This document shows positions 54,589 through 64,000 of a DNA stretch of 64,000 nt, piece after piece (within the stretch, counting starts at the first letter, position 1; every line of letters begins with the position of its first letter). The notes under the pieces were generated by a model that saw nothing but the letters and a program-made list of their open reading frames with translations, ran no database searches and was not told the origin of the DNA. A program made the position numbers and the translations under genes. The stretch comes from Pictodentalium vernedei. Lineage: Eukaryota; Mollusca; Scaphopoda; Dentaliida; Dentaliidae. The stretch covers positions 827,106,786 through 827,170,785 of the forward strand of contig CM062297.1 in the NCBI GenBank assembly GCA_031216915.1, read 5' to 3'.

Positions 54589-55023
54589 TTAAAAAGAAAT
54601 AAAATAAAAAGCAGCCCAGCCACATGGTTTTCAGAAAAAGATTGCCCGGAAACTGAAACTTTGACTTTGCGTGGCCTAACCTATATGAAAAAAATTGTTT
54701 TGATGATTTCTACCTTTTGTGTTGTTATTAAGCCTCACAAAATAAATTAATCGATTCTCAGATAATTTTCTCAAATTAGTCAGGGAGAGACTGGGGGAGA
54801 TTTAAAAAAAATTGTTTTTTTGCAATTACCGACTTGCATATTACAGAGTTGTCGTTCTTAGCGTAAGATATCGTGGGTTTGCTTGCTCACTTCAGTGATT
54901 AGAACAATGCAGTTTGCACTTTTTTATGTTTGATCAATTGCGATAACCTTTTTTGTTCAACTCAGACACACATTTGGCCAACTGAAACTTTGTGTCTCTG
55001 TGTTTGGCCTCCCTGTCCCTTAA

Positions 55024-55267
55024 CCCTGCACCTAACGTGAGGTGCAGACGGCACTTGGAAAAATCCTTGTATAAGTAAACATTTTTATTTTTTGCTTCCA
55101 AAACATAGGTTATGACCCCTAATTGGAACGAGCGCGACACGCGCCTCGTTCCAATGAGGGGTCATAACCTATGTTTTGGAAGCAAAAAATGAAAATATAG
55201 AAACAAAATGAAAGGCGATTTTTATGCGTAGCGTTGGTCGGTTTTGAACGTTACGTTAGGTAAAGGG
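55024..55267. mobile_element. TTAA hairpin MITE, 'GCTTCC' subtype, near-perfect hairpin
   Basis: TTAA at 55020-55023 and 55268-55271. The right end CGTTAGGTAAAGGG is intact. The arms TTTTTTGCTTCCAAAACATA and TATGTTTTGGAAGCAAAAAA are exact complements, continuing through GGTTATGACCCCT to tip GAACGAGCGCGACACGCGCC. Confidence 0.88.
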
Positions 55268-56216
55268 TTAAATAATAAATACATATACAAATCCCCTTTT
55301 TATAACATAAAATGTCCTCAAAAGTCGTTTTGTTTGTCAATTTTGAATTTGAGAGACATTATCTCTGTTTTTTATCGAAGAATGTGAAGTAATATGCAAA
55401 GGGTCAATTACCAGGCATTCATTAACCTCTATGGGTCTGGCCAATTGTCCATTGTCCTATATCTCAGTTATTGTCAGGTAGATGTTAATGATATTTGGTG
55501 TGCACATGAACCATGATGGTTGGAATGGGAACATCTCGCCCTCGGAGCAAGATATTTGGCCCCTCGTGTGAGATTTGCTCATGCCATCTCCATCAAGGAT
55601 ATAATACACCCATGCAGTGTCTGTATCATACTGATGCCTACTATACTAAGAGAAAGTAAAAATATCCTAATTTTGGTCTTGGAAAATACCCCACTATTAG
55701 CCGAAAAAAGGCCAGACAAAAGAACATTAACCCAAAATGACTGGCAAGAAAAGACCATGTACCGTATTATTTATTCCCACAGTCCCTTTAAACATTTACT
55801 GTAGTAACACAGCAAGTTTCATGGATGACCAGGTCTCTAATGTTGAGAAATTCCAGTGATTGACAGATTGTTCTTGGATGCCCTTCATGCCTAGATATAT
55901 GATAAAACTGATACAGCTACCATGAAAACAGTTAAATAAAGTGTCAGCTATAATTAATCACACTAGGCAATTATCCGTTGGTGTGAAAAATTAGAGAGAA
56001 AAAACATTTTCTCAAAAGTTTTCCCCAGTAAATTTTCGATCCAAGGACAATCTGCAAGTCAAACTACATATATTTGCCAAGTTGGGTGGAAATCGGCCCA
56101 TGAACCTATGAGGAGTAGTTATATATATTTACACAGTAACTCTTTTGTGTTTTTCGGGTATTCATGGCCCCTGAACATGTATCTGGTCAAACAATAGAAG
56201 TTAATTTTTCTTCTTC

Positions 56217-56480
56217 AGTTTTTGTTTCCAAAACATAGCTCTAACCCCTCTTTGGAACGAGCTTATTCCAGTAAGGATAATAAACTATGTTTTGGAAGCA
56301 AAAATTGAAAACAAAAAATAATTAATTTTTTCTTCTGCAGTTTTTACTTCCAAACCATAGCTTATGACCCCCTCATTGGGTCAAGTTTGTTGAGCTTGTT
56401 CCAGTGAGGGGTCATAAATTATGCTTTGAAGGCAAAAATTGAAACATTTAAAGTATTTAGCAGAATATATTTTCATTTAA
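56217..56480. mobile_element. Two adjacent decayed TTAA-hairpin cores
   Basis: One core at 56217-56305 (TTTGTTTCCAAAACATAGCT ... CTATGTTTTGGAAGCAAAAA) and one at 56338-56440 (TACTTCCAAACCATAGCTTA ... TTATGCTTTGAAGGCAAAAA). No outer ends are evident. Confidence 0.6.
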
Positions 56481-56897
56481 GTGTCACCTGCTAATCGTGT
56501 TAGATGATCATGTGATAAAGAAAGGATCTCAAATTCTTCCTATTTTAAACAGAATTTAGAAACCCTGTCCACTAAATTTCTTATAGAATAGGAACTCATT
56601 TGAGATGCTCTATATCTTAAATCGCATCCAAATCATACTCTGCATCTTCCTCCCACATCTTCCACAGTTAGGAAATATGAGACAACAGTTAATGTATACA
56701 GCATTTATGTGAACACCTGCACACGCTTTTTTACTTCTTGTTAACTGTTGGTTTGTTTGGACAATTAAGCCAGCTTACAAGAGTGACCACAAAATTGAAT
56801 CTCTCTTGGCTTCAATTAATAGCTCAATTATTTTGTCTTTCGTTTGTTACTTGGAGCTTAATACATCGTCATGACCCAAAAGTTGGGATTCCTTTAA

Positions 56898-57148
56898 CAC
56901 TTTACATAACGTAAAGGCCAAAACCTGCCAGCACTATACATGAAATCGCCATTGAATTTTTTTAATATTTTCATTTTTTGCTTCCAAAACATAGGTTGTG
57001 ACTCCTCATTGGAACGAGCACGTCGCGCTCATTCCAATGAGGGCTCACAACCTATGTTTTGGAAGCAAACAATGAAAATATGTAGTTATACGAGAATTTT
57101 TTTACGAGTATCGACGACGGTCGTCTGCTACTAGCGTTAGGTAAAGGG
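56898..57148. mobile_element. TTAA hairpin MITE, 'GCTTCC' subtype with GTGAC arms
   Basis: TTAA at 56894-56897 and 57149-57152. The right end CGTTAGGTAAAGGG is intact. The arms GCTTCCAAAACATAGGTTGT and ACAACCTATGTTTTGGAAGC are exact complements; GGTTGTGAC and CTCACAACC carry the matched A-to-G and T-to-C change relative to other copies. Confidence 0.88.
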
Positions 57149-57152
57149 TTAA

Positions 57153-58115
57153 TGAAAACCATGAAAGCACCAATTGTCCAGCGTTCATGTTGCCATTCAA
57201 TATGGATGTGCCCAAATACCGTACTGAATGCACAGTGCTGTCAATTAGTGGATGCATTGTTCATTGCAATTTGCATGTTAATTGTTCTTGCCGACAACAT
57301 GACCATCACTCGACGGGGCTGAATACAGGATAGCGCGCCTCACTTCAAATAGTAGTGAGCGATGTATAACGTGCCTATGATTTTCAAAATCGAAAGACTG
57401 GTAACTATTACATATATTTATCCAGATATGTATTCCTCATAAATTGTCAGGACCTCAAGGGCAGTAGGGCAATTTTCGTATCAAAACTACATTTTTGTGC
57501 CCAGTTTGATGAAATTCGGGTCAAGGATCTGGGAGGAGTAGTAGGTATATATAGATTTATACCGGTCAAACTACATACCGGTGCCAAGTTGGGTAAAAAT
57601 CCGGTCTAGAACATGGGAGTAATCAGTGGACAAACAGACGAAGGACATGTATGTAGATATATATATAGATATGTATCCTTGGAATTTTTTTTTAAACCCT
57701 TCAAGGGCTAGCTAGGGGGTCAAACTCCATACCCGTGCCAAGTTTAGTAGAAATCGGGCCCAGGAGGTTTGGTAGAAATACGGCAAAAATTGTTTTAAAG
57801 AGCACAACCATTTTAAAAAAAATATCAAAGGTTTACCCACGAAAAATGCACATTAATGAATAAACAATTAATAAAGATTGCATGGCTGTTCATCCGGGAA
57901 CATTTGATTTCAAGATGATAACTTTAGTATTTGCTTTTCGATTGATTCCTAAAATATTCACATAATGCAACTAAAAATTTAACCAATTCAATCTTGTTTG
58001 ACAGAGCTCATTGAGATTGAATTGGTTCAGTTTCAAGTTGTGTTCTAGGAAAATGGCAACGTAAAATGGTACTTTGACATCAGTGTGGAGGGGGTTAAGC
58101 ATAAAAGATACATTT
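57153..58115. other. No gene seen
   Basis: Two stretches (57420-57560 and 57560-57780) share ATATGTAT, CAAACTACATACCGGTGCCA and AAATCGGGCCCAGGA-like sequence, so they look like short degenerate tandem units related to AGCT-hairpin elements. Nothing coding. Confidence 0.5.
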
Positions 58116-58129
58116 TTACTGTTAAGGGC

Positions 58130-58348
58130 CCGGTCAGTTGTCCTAAATTCACACCTTACCACGGCTCGTACACACCATTTGCTTATCAGTGATTTCTAGT
58201 CAAGTCTTGGCTGCCTGTTAATGCAGCCAAGACATGACTAGAAACCACTGCGTAAGTAATTTCTCTGTTGTCATCAGGACCTGTTGATGATGTAATGTTA
58301 AGGGCACTTGTTCTAAGGTCGAAATAGTCTGAAATAGGCCTTTAAGGT
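58130..58348. mobile_element. TTAA element, second family
   Basis: It starts GGGCCCGGTCAGTTGTCCTA after TTAA (58126-58129) and ends AATAGGCCTTTAAGG before TTAA (58349-58352). The core pairs TTTCTAGTCAAGTCTTGGCT with AGCCAAGACATGACTAGAAA. Confidence 0.78.
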
Positions 58349-58899
58349 TTAATCCTGTGACTATATCTCCGTGTTGTCTCACAATTAGCCATTGTGCATA
58401 AATGTGTGACATTAAGCACCATTAACCCCATGAAGTTATATACAAAATTTTTTTCTGAATATCCTGGGAATGTTTCTTGCAGGCTCCCAGCTAACGTTAC
58501 CATCCTCCCATTCAATATTATATTGTTGTCTGCCTTTTCTTTTTCTAGATTCAAGTATTCGTTTGAATTTGTAGGTACGTGGATCTGAAAAGTAAAGAAA
58601 ATGAAAACTTGTAAAAAAATATTCTTCTGATCTGAATCTTACTTTTGACTGAAAGAGACAAATTGGTGAAATATAATTATACTTCAGTTGAATAAATGGG
58701 GACTAAATTGGCGTCACCCTGGATGTAGAAAAGTCTTATGTTGCTTTGCAAAACAATTTTGATGGAATTTAGTGAAGGGCTGGGGTGCAATCCCTATGTA
58801 AGTGGGCAACATAGCCAAGAAAGAAAAGTATTTCTGTATGATTTATTATTCTACAAGCTACATATCCTACATAGATTCTTTCCCTTGTTGCAATGCTGG

Positions 58900-59190
58900 A
58901 AAGTGAAACAGTGCTTGTTTACTGTGGTAAACATTACTGAACAAGTTCTGCTTTACTGGTGAAATTCTCTCTGGAAACCCCAGGAAGTAAGACATTGCTT
59001 GTTTACTGTGGTAAGTGAGTTTTGTTTTACTGGTAAAATAGAACCCAGTGACCTATCCTTGAGGTGGAAGTCCCCTAAAATGAGCAACATGGAGTATAAA
59101 CGATTGACAAAACTTGACTTTATCTCCATGTTGCGGTCATGATTAGCGTTAGTAAATACATATGTGACCTTAAGCCTTAAACACTAAAAT
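58900..59190 (+). mobile_element. SINE body, two overlapping or tandem copies
   Basis: GTGAAACAGTGCTTGTTTAC (58903) is followed by a repeat, GTAAGACATTGCTTGTTTAC (58986), then the full body through CTTTATCTCCATGTTG to ACCTTAAG. The start is duplicated, as if two insertions lie nose to tail. Confidence 0.7.
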
Positions 59191-59347
59191 GGATCAGTTG
59201 TGATTATCCTTAGTGAATAAATATGTGACCTTAAACTCTAAATAAATAAATTACTGGTGAAATAGGACCAGAAACGGTCTAACAGGTCACTAATATGATT
59301 CTGGTGGCACTGAAGGGTAATATAACAGCTTTTTTTTCTCTCTCTCT

Positions 59348-59523
59348 CTATTTGTTACTGGTAAAATAGGACCCAGTAACCAATGCTTGGGGTGGAAGTC
59401 CTCTAAAATGGGCAGCATGGGGTATAAACGATTGACTAAACTTGACTTTATCTCCGTGTTGTCTCACGATTAGCCATTGTGCATAAATATCTGACGTTAA
59501 GCACCATTAAATAAATAAATAAT
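59348..59523 (+). mobile_element. SINE body copy with (AAAT)n tail
   Basis: TACTGGTAAAATAGGACCCA, CCAATGCTTGGGGTGGAAGT and CTCCGTGTTGTCTCACGATT, and it ends GCACCATTAAATAAATAAAT. It is 160 bases before the orphan exon. Confidence 0.8.
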
Positions 59524-59683
59524 ATAACAGCTGAAGCCTCATGTTTATATACAGATTCTAGAAAATACCAGAGCAAAGCTGTAGTTTAATATTCCATATT
59601 TTAATCCCTAGAAGCCTTTTCAGAAAATTTTCACATACTTGTTGTTGAACTTTCGAACTGTGTTTGTTCTTTCCCATTGACAG

Positions 59684-60079
59684 TCTGTTGATCCTCATGA
59701 TTGTTTGCAGAAACTGGAGAAGAGTCTCTATCACTGGAAAGAAAATAACAGATTTGAAATATGTGTGCAATGGACATTATGGTGTATTGCCAGTATTACA
59801 CGAATGAATTTGTATGAAACCATCGATAAATATTCCAAGAGCTTATCACCTGCTGGGTCAAACTGGAATGAGTTCACAGATCGACCTTTTAGTGTGGCTT
59901 ATCAAATGTTTCTTTGTATGGCTTATTGTTGACTGCATCACATCATGCAGTCAAGAGTTCACCAGCTGCTGCACTTAAATGGACTCAGCTGATAGAGCTT
60001 GCTCAAGTGTGGCACATCAGTTGCATTCTTTTTGGAAAGAGCTCCTTTAATAACACTTTTTGTGCAAAACACAGAAATG
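59684..60079 (+). pseudogene. Orphan coding exon, unrecognised, with a frameshift
   Basis: The acceptor is TTCCCATTGACAG. The reading SVDPHDCLQKLEKSLYHWKE, then VQWTLWCIASITRMNLYETI and SPAGSNWNEFTDRPFSVAYQ, stays open to about 59912. One frame over it continues GLLLTASHHAVKSSPAAALK and WTQLIELAQVWHI to a donor AAATG|GTAGGA at 60080. The composition (Trp-rich, soluble helical) is plainly protein-like, unlike the surrounding repeats. The switch needs one extra base near 59905-59920. I do not recognise the family. No partner exons were found, so it may be a stray duplicated exon or an inner exon of a gene whose other exons lie beyond the window. Confidence 0.6.
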
Positions 60080-60277
60080 GTAGGATTGGAATCAGAATTT
60101 AGGATTTGTATTGTTTTTACTTGCAGATGTTTTCTGTCAAATGAGTGAATGACAGAAAATGAACCCAGATTCACTTTACCTACGTGCTTGTTATTTCTGG
60201 CATTTATTGCTATCCAATGCAAGCACTGGCAAATTAGTAGCTCCTAACAGGGTTGCACCTACCCAGAGCTTATTAGC

Positions 60278-60480
60278 TCACCTGACTAAAAGTCAGGGTG
60301 AGCTTTTCTTATCACTTTTCGTCCATCGTCCGTCGTGAAGGTGGTGGTGTTTGGGCCTTTTTCTCCCAAACCACTGGCCCATATTAATGAAATTTCATGT
60401 GAGTAGGGGTTATATAAGGGCATTTTGATTTTTTGTCAAATCAGGCTTCGGCTCGTATCGAGCAAAGGGGTGGGGAAAAA
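60278..60480 (+). mobile_element. AGCTCACCTGAC hairpin head of a repeat element
   Basis: AGCTCACCTGAC and its mate GTCAGGGTGAGCT form a hairpin at 60278-60306, followed by CTTATCACTTTTCGTCCATC and GTCCGTCGTG. The AGCTCACCTGA...TCAGGTGAGCT head is widespread in bivalve and gastropod genomes (general knowledge). It leads into the core-repeat array on its right. Confidence 0.75.
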
Positions 60481-62590
60481 ATGCTCCAATTCTTAAAAAA
60501 TCTTTTGAGGTGTAGACTCAAGTTTGTTCAAGAGAAGTTCGAGGGGCTATATTTGGCGATGTTATAGGAGGGGCAAAAATTTGGGCCCCACCCCAAATTT
60601 CTATTTTCCAAACCGTGAGGCCGATTTGGACCCAAATTTTATGTGAGGGCTTATTGGGTCATAAGTACCTAATTTATGCAGAAATTTTTTTCCCGTAGCC
60701 CCGTGGGAACCACAGGAGCTAAAAATAGAAACAAATTAAAATGCCCATATCTCCAAAACTGCACAGCAGTGAGAATTTTTATTTGGTGTGAACCTTCCTT
60801 GGGACCAACAGAAAGAATTGCTATCGGTTTATCATAGGGTACTTTTTTGGGACTCTGAAAAAGTGCTGAGTCAGCATTTTTTAACACTGTGGGCAATGGG
60901 AAAAAATTAAAGAATCGTTTTCTTCCAAACCACTGCTCCAAAAGCTTTCATATTTTACATATAACATCTTTGGAACATTGATTCACATATTTGTTGAAAT
61001 CAAATTCCTCGGTCCATATTTGGGTTGCCTGTGGGAACCCAAATGTTCAAATTAGTGCAATATGAGGGATATTCTTTAAAAATCTTCTTCGGATCCACAA
61101 ATCAGAATCTTTTGATATTTGGTATACAGCATCCTTAGGGGGGGTGAGATTCATGTTTGTTCAAGCCAGAACCCTGAGTTCATATTTGGGCTTCCTGCGG
61201 GAACCCGAATTATAACTTAGTTCAATACGAGGTATATTCGTTAAAAATCTTCTTCTTCACATTCCCCGTACAGAATCTTTTGATATTTGGTATACAGTAT
61301 GCTTAGGGAGGTGGGATTCAAGTTTGTTCAAGCTAAGTCCTTCGGCTCATATTTGGTCTCTCTGTGGGAGCCCGAATTATGACTTGGTTCAATATGAGGA
61401 ATATTCTTTAAAAACTTTTTTTTCAGATCCACCAGTCAGAATCTTTTGCCATTTGGTGTACAGCATTCTTAGGGGGCTGAGAGTGAAACTTGTTAAAGCC
61501 AAGTTCCTGGATTTATATTTGGGCTCATATTTGGAAGCCCAAATTATACCCAAATTTCTATTCTCCGAACCAACAGGCCGAATTAAACCAAATTTGATTT
61601 GAGGGCTTATTGGGTCATAAGTACATAATTTATGCCGAAATTATTTTCCTGTCACCCCATGGGAACTGCAGGAGCTAAAAATAGAAAAAATTTAAAAGGC
61701 CCATATCTCCAAAACTACACTGCACTGAGATTTGTTTTTGTGTGAAGCTTCCTTAGAAACAGTAGAAAGAAATGATTAAAAAAATTGCCATTGATTTTAT
61801 CATAAGGTCAGAATCTTCATATTTCACATATTACATCGTTGGAAGATTGATTCACAGGTTTGTTGAAATCGAGTCCCTGGGTCCATATTTGGGCTCTCTA
61901 TGGGAGCCCAAATGTTCAAATTAATGCAATATGAGGAATATTCTTCAAACATCTTCTTCAGATCTACCAATCAGAATCTTATGATATTTGGTATGCAGCA
62001 TCTTTGGTGGGAGAGATTCAAGTTTGTTCATGCCAAGTCCCTGGATTCATATTTGACCTCCCTGTGGGAGCCTGAATTATATAACTTAGTGCAGCATAAG
62101 GGAGATTCTTTAAAATTATTTTTCTTCAAATCCAGAAGTCAGAATCTTTTGATATTTGGTATACAGCATCCTCAGGGAGGTGATGTTCAGTTTGTTCAAG
62201 CCAAGTCCCTGGGTTCATATTTGGGCTCCCAGTGGGAGCCCAAATTATAATTTAGTTCAATATGAGGAGTATCCTTTAAAAAAAAAATTAAGATCTACTT
62301 ACGAGAATCTTTTGATATTTGTTATATAAGCTCATTTTTGGCAAGTGCTTTCAAATACATTTAACATCGTTCAAAGCAAGTTTATGTGTCCATATTTGGA
62401 CTTCATTGAGATCCCCAAAGTTTCCTTTCAGCTCCAAAAGTGACATATTTCCTTTTAGGTTTGCAGAAAGTTTGATTTTAGGCAAGCACCATCTTTCACA
62501 ATCAACATTGTTGAAGGCAACTTTATGTGTCCTTATTTGGGCTTTCCTGAGAGCCCCAAAGTTGCATTTGGGCTCCAATATTTCAAAAAT
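60480..62590 (+). repeat. Core tandem array, about 165 bp unit, at least eight units
   Basis: Units share CAGAATCTTTTGATATTTGG, TATACAGCATCCTTAGGG, TTCATATTTGGGCTCCC, GGGAGCCCAAATTATAACTT and CAATATGAGGAATATTCTTT, at about 61095, 61270, 61440, 61970 and 62145, with older units to 60480. Each unit holds an inverted GGGCTCCC...GGGAGCCC pair. Together with the hairpin head at 60278 it forms one element like the mollusc 'pearl' repeats (comparison from memory). Open frames follow the units. Confidence 0.82.
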
Positions 62591-62619
62591 ATTTTAAGGC
62601 TAAAGAAAGAAAAATATCT

Positions 62620-62885
62620 GTTTCTCAGGCCCTCCTGCGTGGTCATTTTGGCTGCCGCATGCTCCCTTTTTATTACCCATAAAAACTTTTAAAAAATAAT
62701 AATTAATTGGCTTATGTCAGATAAATTACCCAAGTTAATCTAAGTACCTTTGCAGTTGTTTCTAGGCAAGTCTTGGCTACCTATATAGGCAGCCAAGACA
62801 TACCTAGAAACAACTGCAAAGCCTAAAGTTGTACATTATCAAAGTGTAGCAAATGTGTACAAAAATGTCCACTCATTGAATGGTT
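62620..62885. mobile_element. Hairpin element, GCAGTTGTTTCTAGGCAAG family
   Basis: TTGCAGTTGTTTCTAGGCAA and AACAACTGCAAAG pair around TTGGCTACCTATATAGGCAG. The flanks TTATGTCAGATAAATTA and GTACAAAAATGTCCACTCAT match 22930-23110. Confidence 0.75.
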
Positions 62886-63129
62886 AAAAAAAATTAAAAA
62901 TTAAAAAAAATAACACTCACCCGCATGCGTTTTTTAAAAACATGGCCTAAAACAGAATATCTACTTTGAGTGGCCCAACATATTTGCTTTTATGTTTGCT
63001 GAAAGTATTGATTTTAGGCAAGCACCATCTTTTATACATTCATTATTGTTCGATGCAACAGTTAGTTTATGTGTCAATACTTGTGCTTTATGGAGAGCCT
63101 AAAAGTTGCCTTTTTGGCTACAAAGTTAA

Positions 63130-63372
63130 CCCTTTACCCAACGTAACGGCCAAAACCGGCCAGCGCTATTCTCAAAAATCGCCAATTAATTTTCAAAATA
63201 TTTTCATTTTTTGTCTCAAAAACATAGGTTATGACCCCTCGTTGGAACGAGCTCGTCGAGCTCGTTCCAACGAGGGGTCATAACCTATGTTTTTGAGACA
63301 AAAAATGAAAAAATTTAGTTATTCAAGAATTTTTTTTGCAAGTGTCGTCTGCTTTTCACGTTAGGTAAAGGG
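63130..63372. mobile_element. TTAA hairpin MITE, 'GTCTC' subtype, near-perfect
   Basis: TTAA at 63126-63129 and 63373-63376, with ends CCCTTTACCCAACGT and ACGTTAGGTAAAGGG. The arms from CATTTTTTGTCTCAAAAACA to the tip GAACGAGCTCGTCGAGCTCG and back are exact complements over about 45 bases each. It is the cleanest copy of this subtype here. Confidence 0.92.
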
Positions 63373-63650
63373 TTAAAAAATTCAGAACTTTGTCTTGCAA
63401 CCATTAGTGAATCAGGGGATTAATTGTACTGTTTCGTTTTGACATCCAGTGCAACTGAAAGTTTAATATTAGGCTAAAAAAAAATAATGTTTTGATTCTC
63501 AGGCCCTCCCTCGTTGGATTTGAACCTCCTCATTAGACATTTTTATTGTGTCATCTTTTTTAAAGAATTTGTGAAAACTTGGAATGGTCATTTTTTCACA
63601 TTTCTCGACATTTAATTATTTAGCTGTGTTTGCAGTAAATTGGTTTTTCT

Positions 63651-63708
63651 TGTTGCAGTTTATGGGAGAGTGCCCAGAGGCACTCTCCCATAAACTGTAA
63701 CAAGGCAA
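63651..63708. repeat. Near-perfect 58 bp hairpin
   Basis: TCTTGTTGCAGTTTATGGGA and GCACTCTCCCATAAACTGTA pair around CCCAGAGG. Relatives lie at 12436, 29268 and 51605. The function is unknown; it is probably a mobile hairpin. Confidence 0.8.
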
Positions 63709-63736
63709 ATTCTGATATACTGGATCATGATTTAAT

Positions 63737-63892
63737 TATTTATTTATTTGCTGGTGTTTAAGGTCATATATTTCTGCACAATGGCTAATAATGGCCACAA
63801 CACTGATATAAACTCAACTTCTTAACCAATCATTTAGTGCCATGTTTCCGATTTTAAAGGACTCCTACCCCAAGCATTGGTTACTGGGGCCT
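63737..63892 (-). mobile_element. SINE body copy, reverse strand
   Basis: Reading the minus strand: CAGTAACCAATGCTTGGGGT, AGGAGTCC, TGGCACTAAATG and CTTAAACACCAGCAAATAAA. It is the only clear SINE body copy on the minus strand. Confidence 0.7.
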
Positions 63893-64000
63893 ATTCGAAT
63901 GGATCATGATGCTTGACAGATCTATACCATTAAAAAGAACAATAAAATACAAATGCTTTTAGCTGTTGTTACGGCAGTTAGTTATAAAAGGTATACTATA

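Noticed and set aside
58549..58574. A 26-base micro-exon between TTTTTCTAG and GTACGTGG
   Set aside because: Both splice signals look good, but its exit phase does not fit the exon at 59684 and no other partner exists.
60480..62590. CRISPR-like array
   Set aside because: The repeats are 165 bases long, diverged and without unique spacers, in an animal genome. It is an element core array.

Overview
This is an AT-rich window from an animal nuclear genome with split genes, no operons and very dense transposable elements. The repeats suggest a marine invertebrate, probably a mollusc or another lophotrochozoan: tRNA-headed SINEs with (AAAT)n tails, AGCT...AGCT hairpin elements with long internal tandem repeats, and many TTAA-flanked hairpin MITEs. 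The phylum is inferred from repeat style only.

One gene dominates. Between 13.5 and 37.6 kb on the + strand, sixteen exons, plus a plausible short first exon, read as a KDZ (Kyakuja-Dileera-Zisupton) family DNA transposase of about 915-935 residues. An N-terminal Cys/His cluster is followed by an RNase-H-like core with the family motifs LDADF, YDIAC and LTDGE..ERLW, then a long C-terminal region. Every donor/acceptor phase is compatible. Two lesions are visible: a one-base frame slip at a T run in the fourth exon, and an in-frame TAG in a phase-symmetric 87-base exon whose skipping keeps the frame. The introns hold two hAT-like elements with 8-10 bp flanking repeats, SINEs, TTAA hairpin elements and long poly-G tracts.

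The last exon and its 3' flank recur as two decayed copies (39.0-40.3 kb and 40.65-41.5 kb). Each copy carries a different insertion, so the copies act as empty sites for one another and define exact element ends and target duplications.

Left of the gene (1-13.4 kb) there are repeats only: a 255 bp foldback, a modular family carrying different minisatellites (4.8-10.6 kb), a 2.2 kb inverted repeat enclosing a broken non-LTR reverse transcriptase, and poly-C/poly-G tracts. Right of the gene (41.5-64 kb) are arrays of 165-335 bp core repeats belonging to hairpin-headed elements, many TTAA hairpin elements, a broken DIRS-type tyrosine recombinase (49.1-49.6 kb), a complete SINE (47.0 kb), and one orphan coding exon (59.7-60.1 kb) of unrecognised origin with a frameshift. 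No CRISPR array, rRNA or stand-alone tRNA gene was found.
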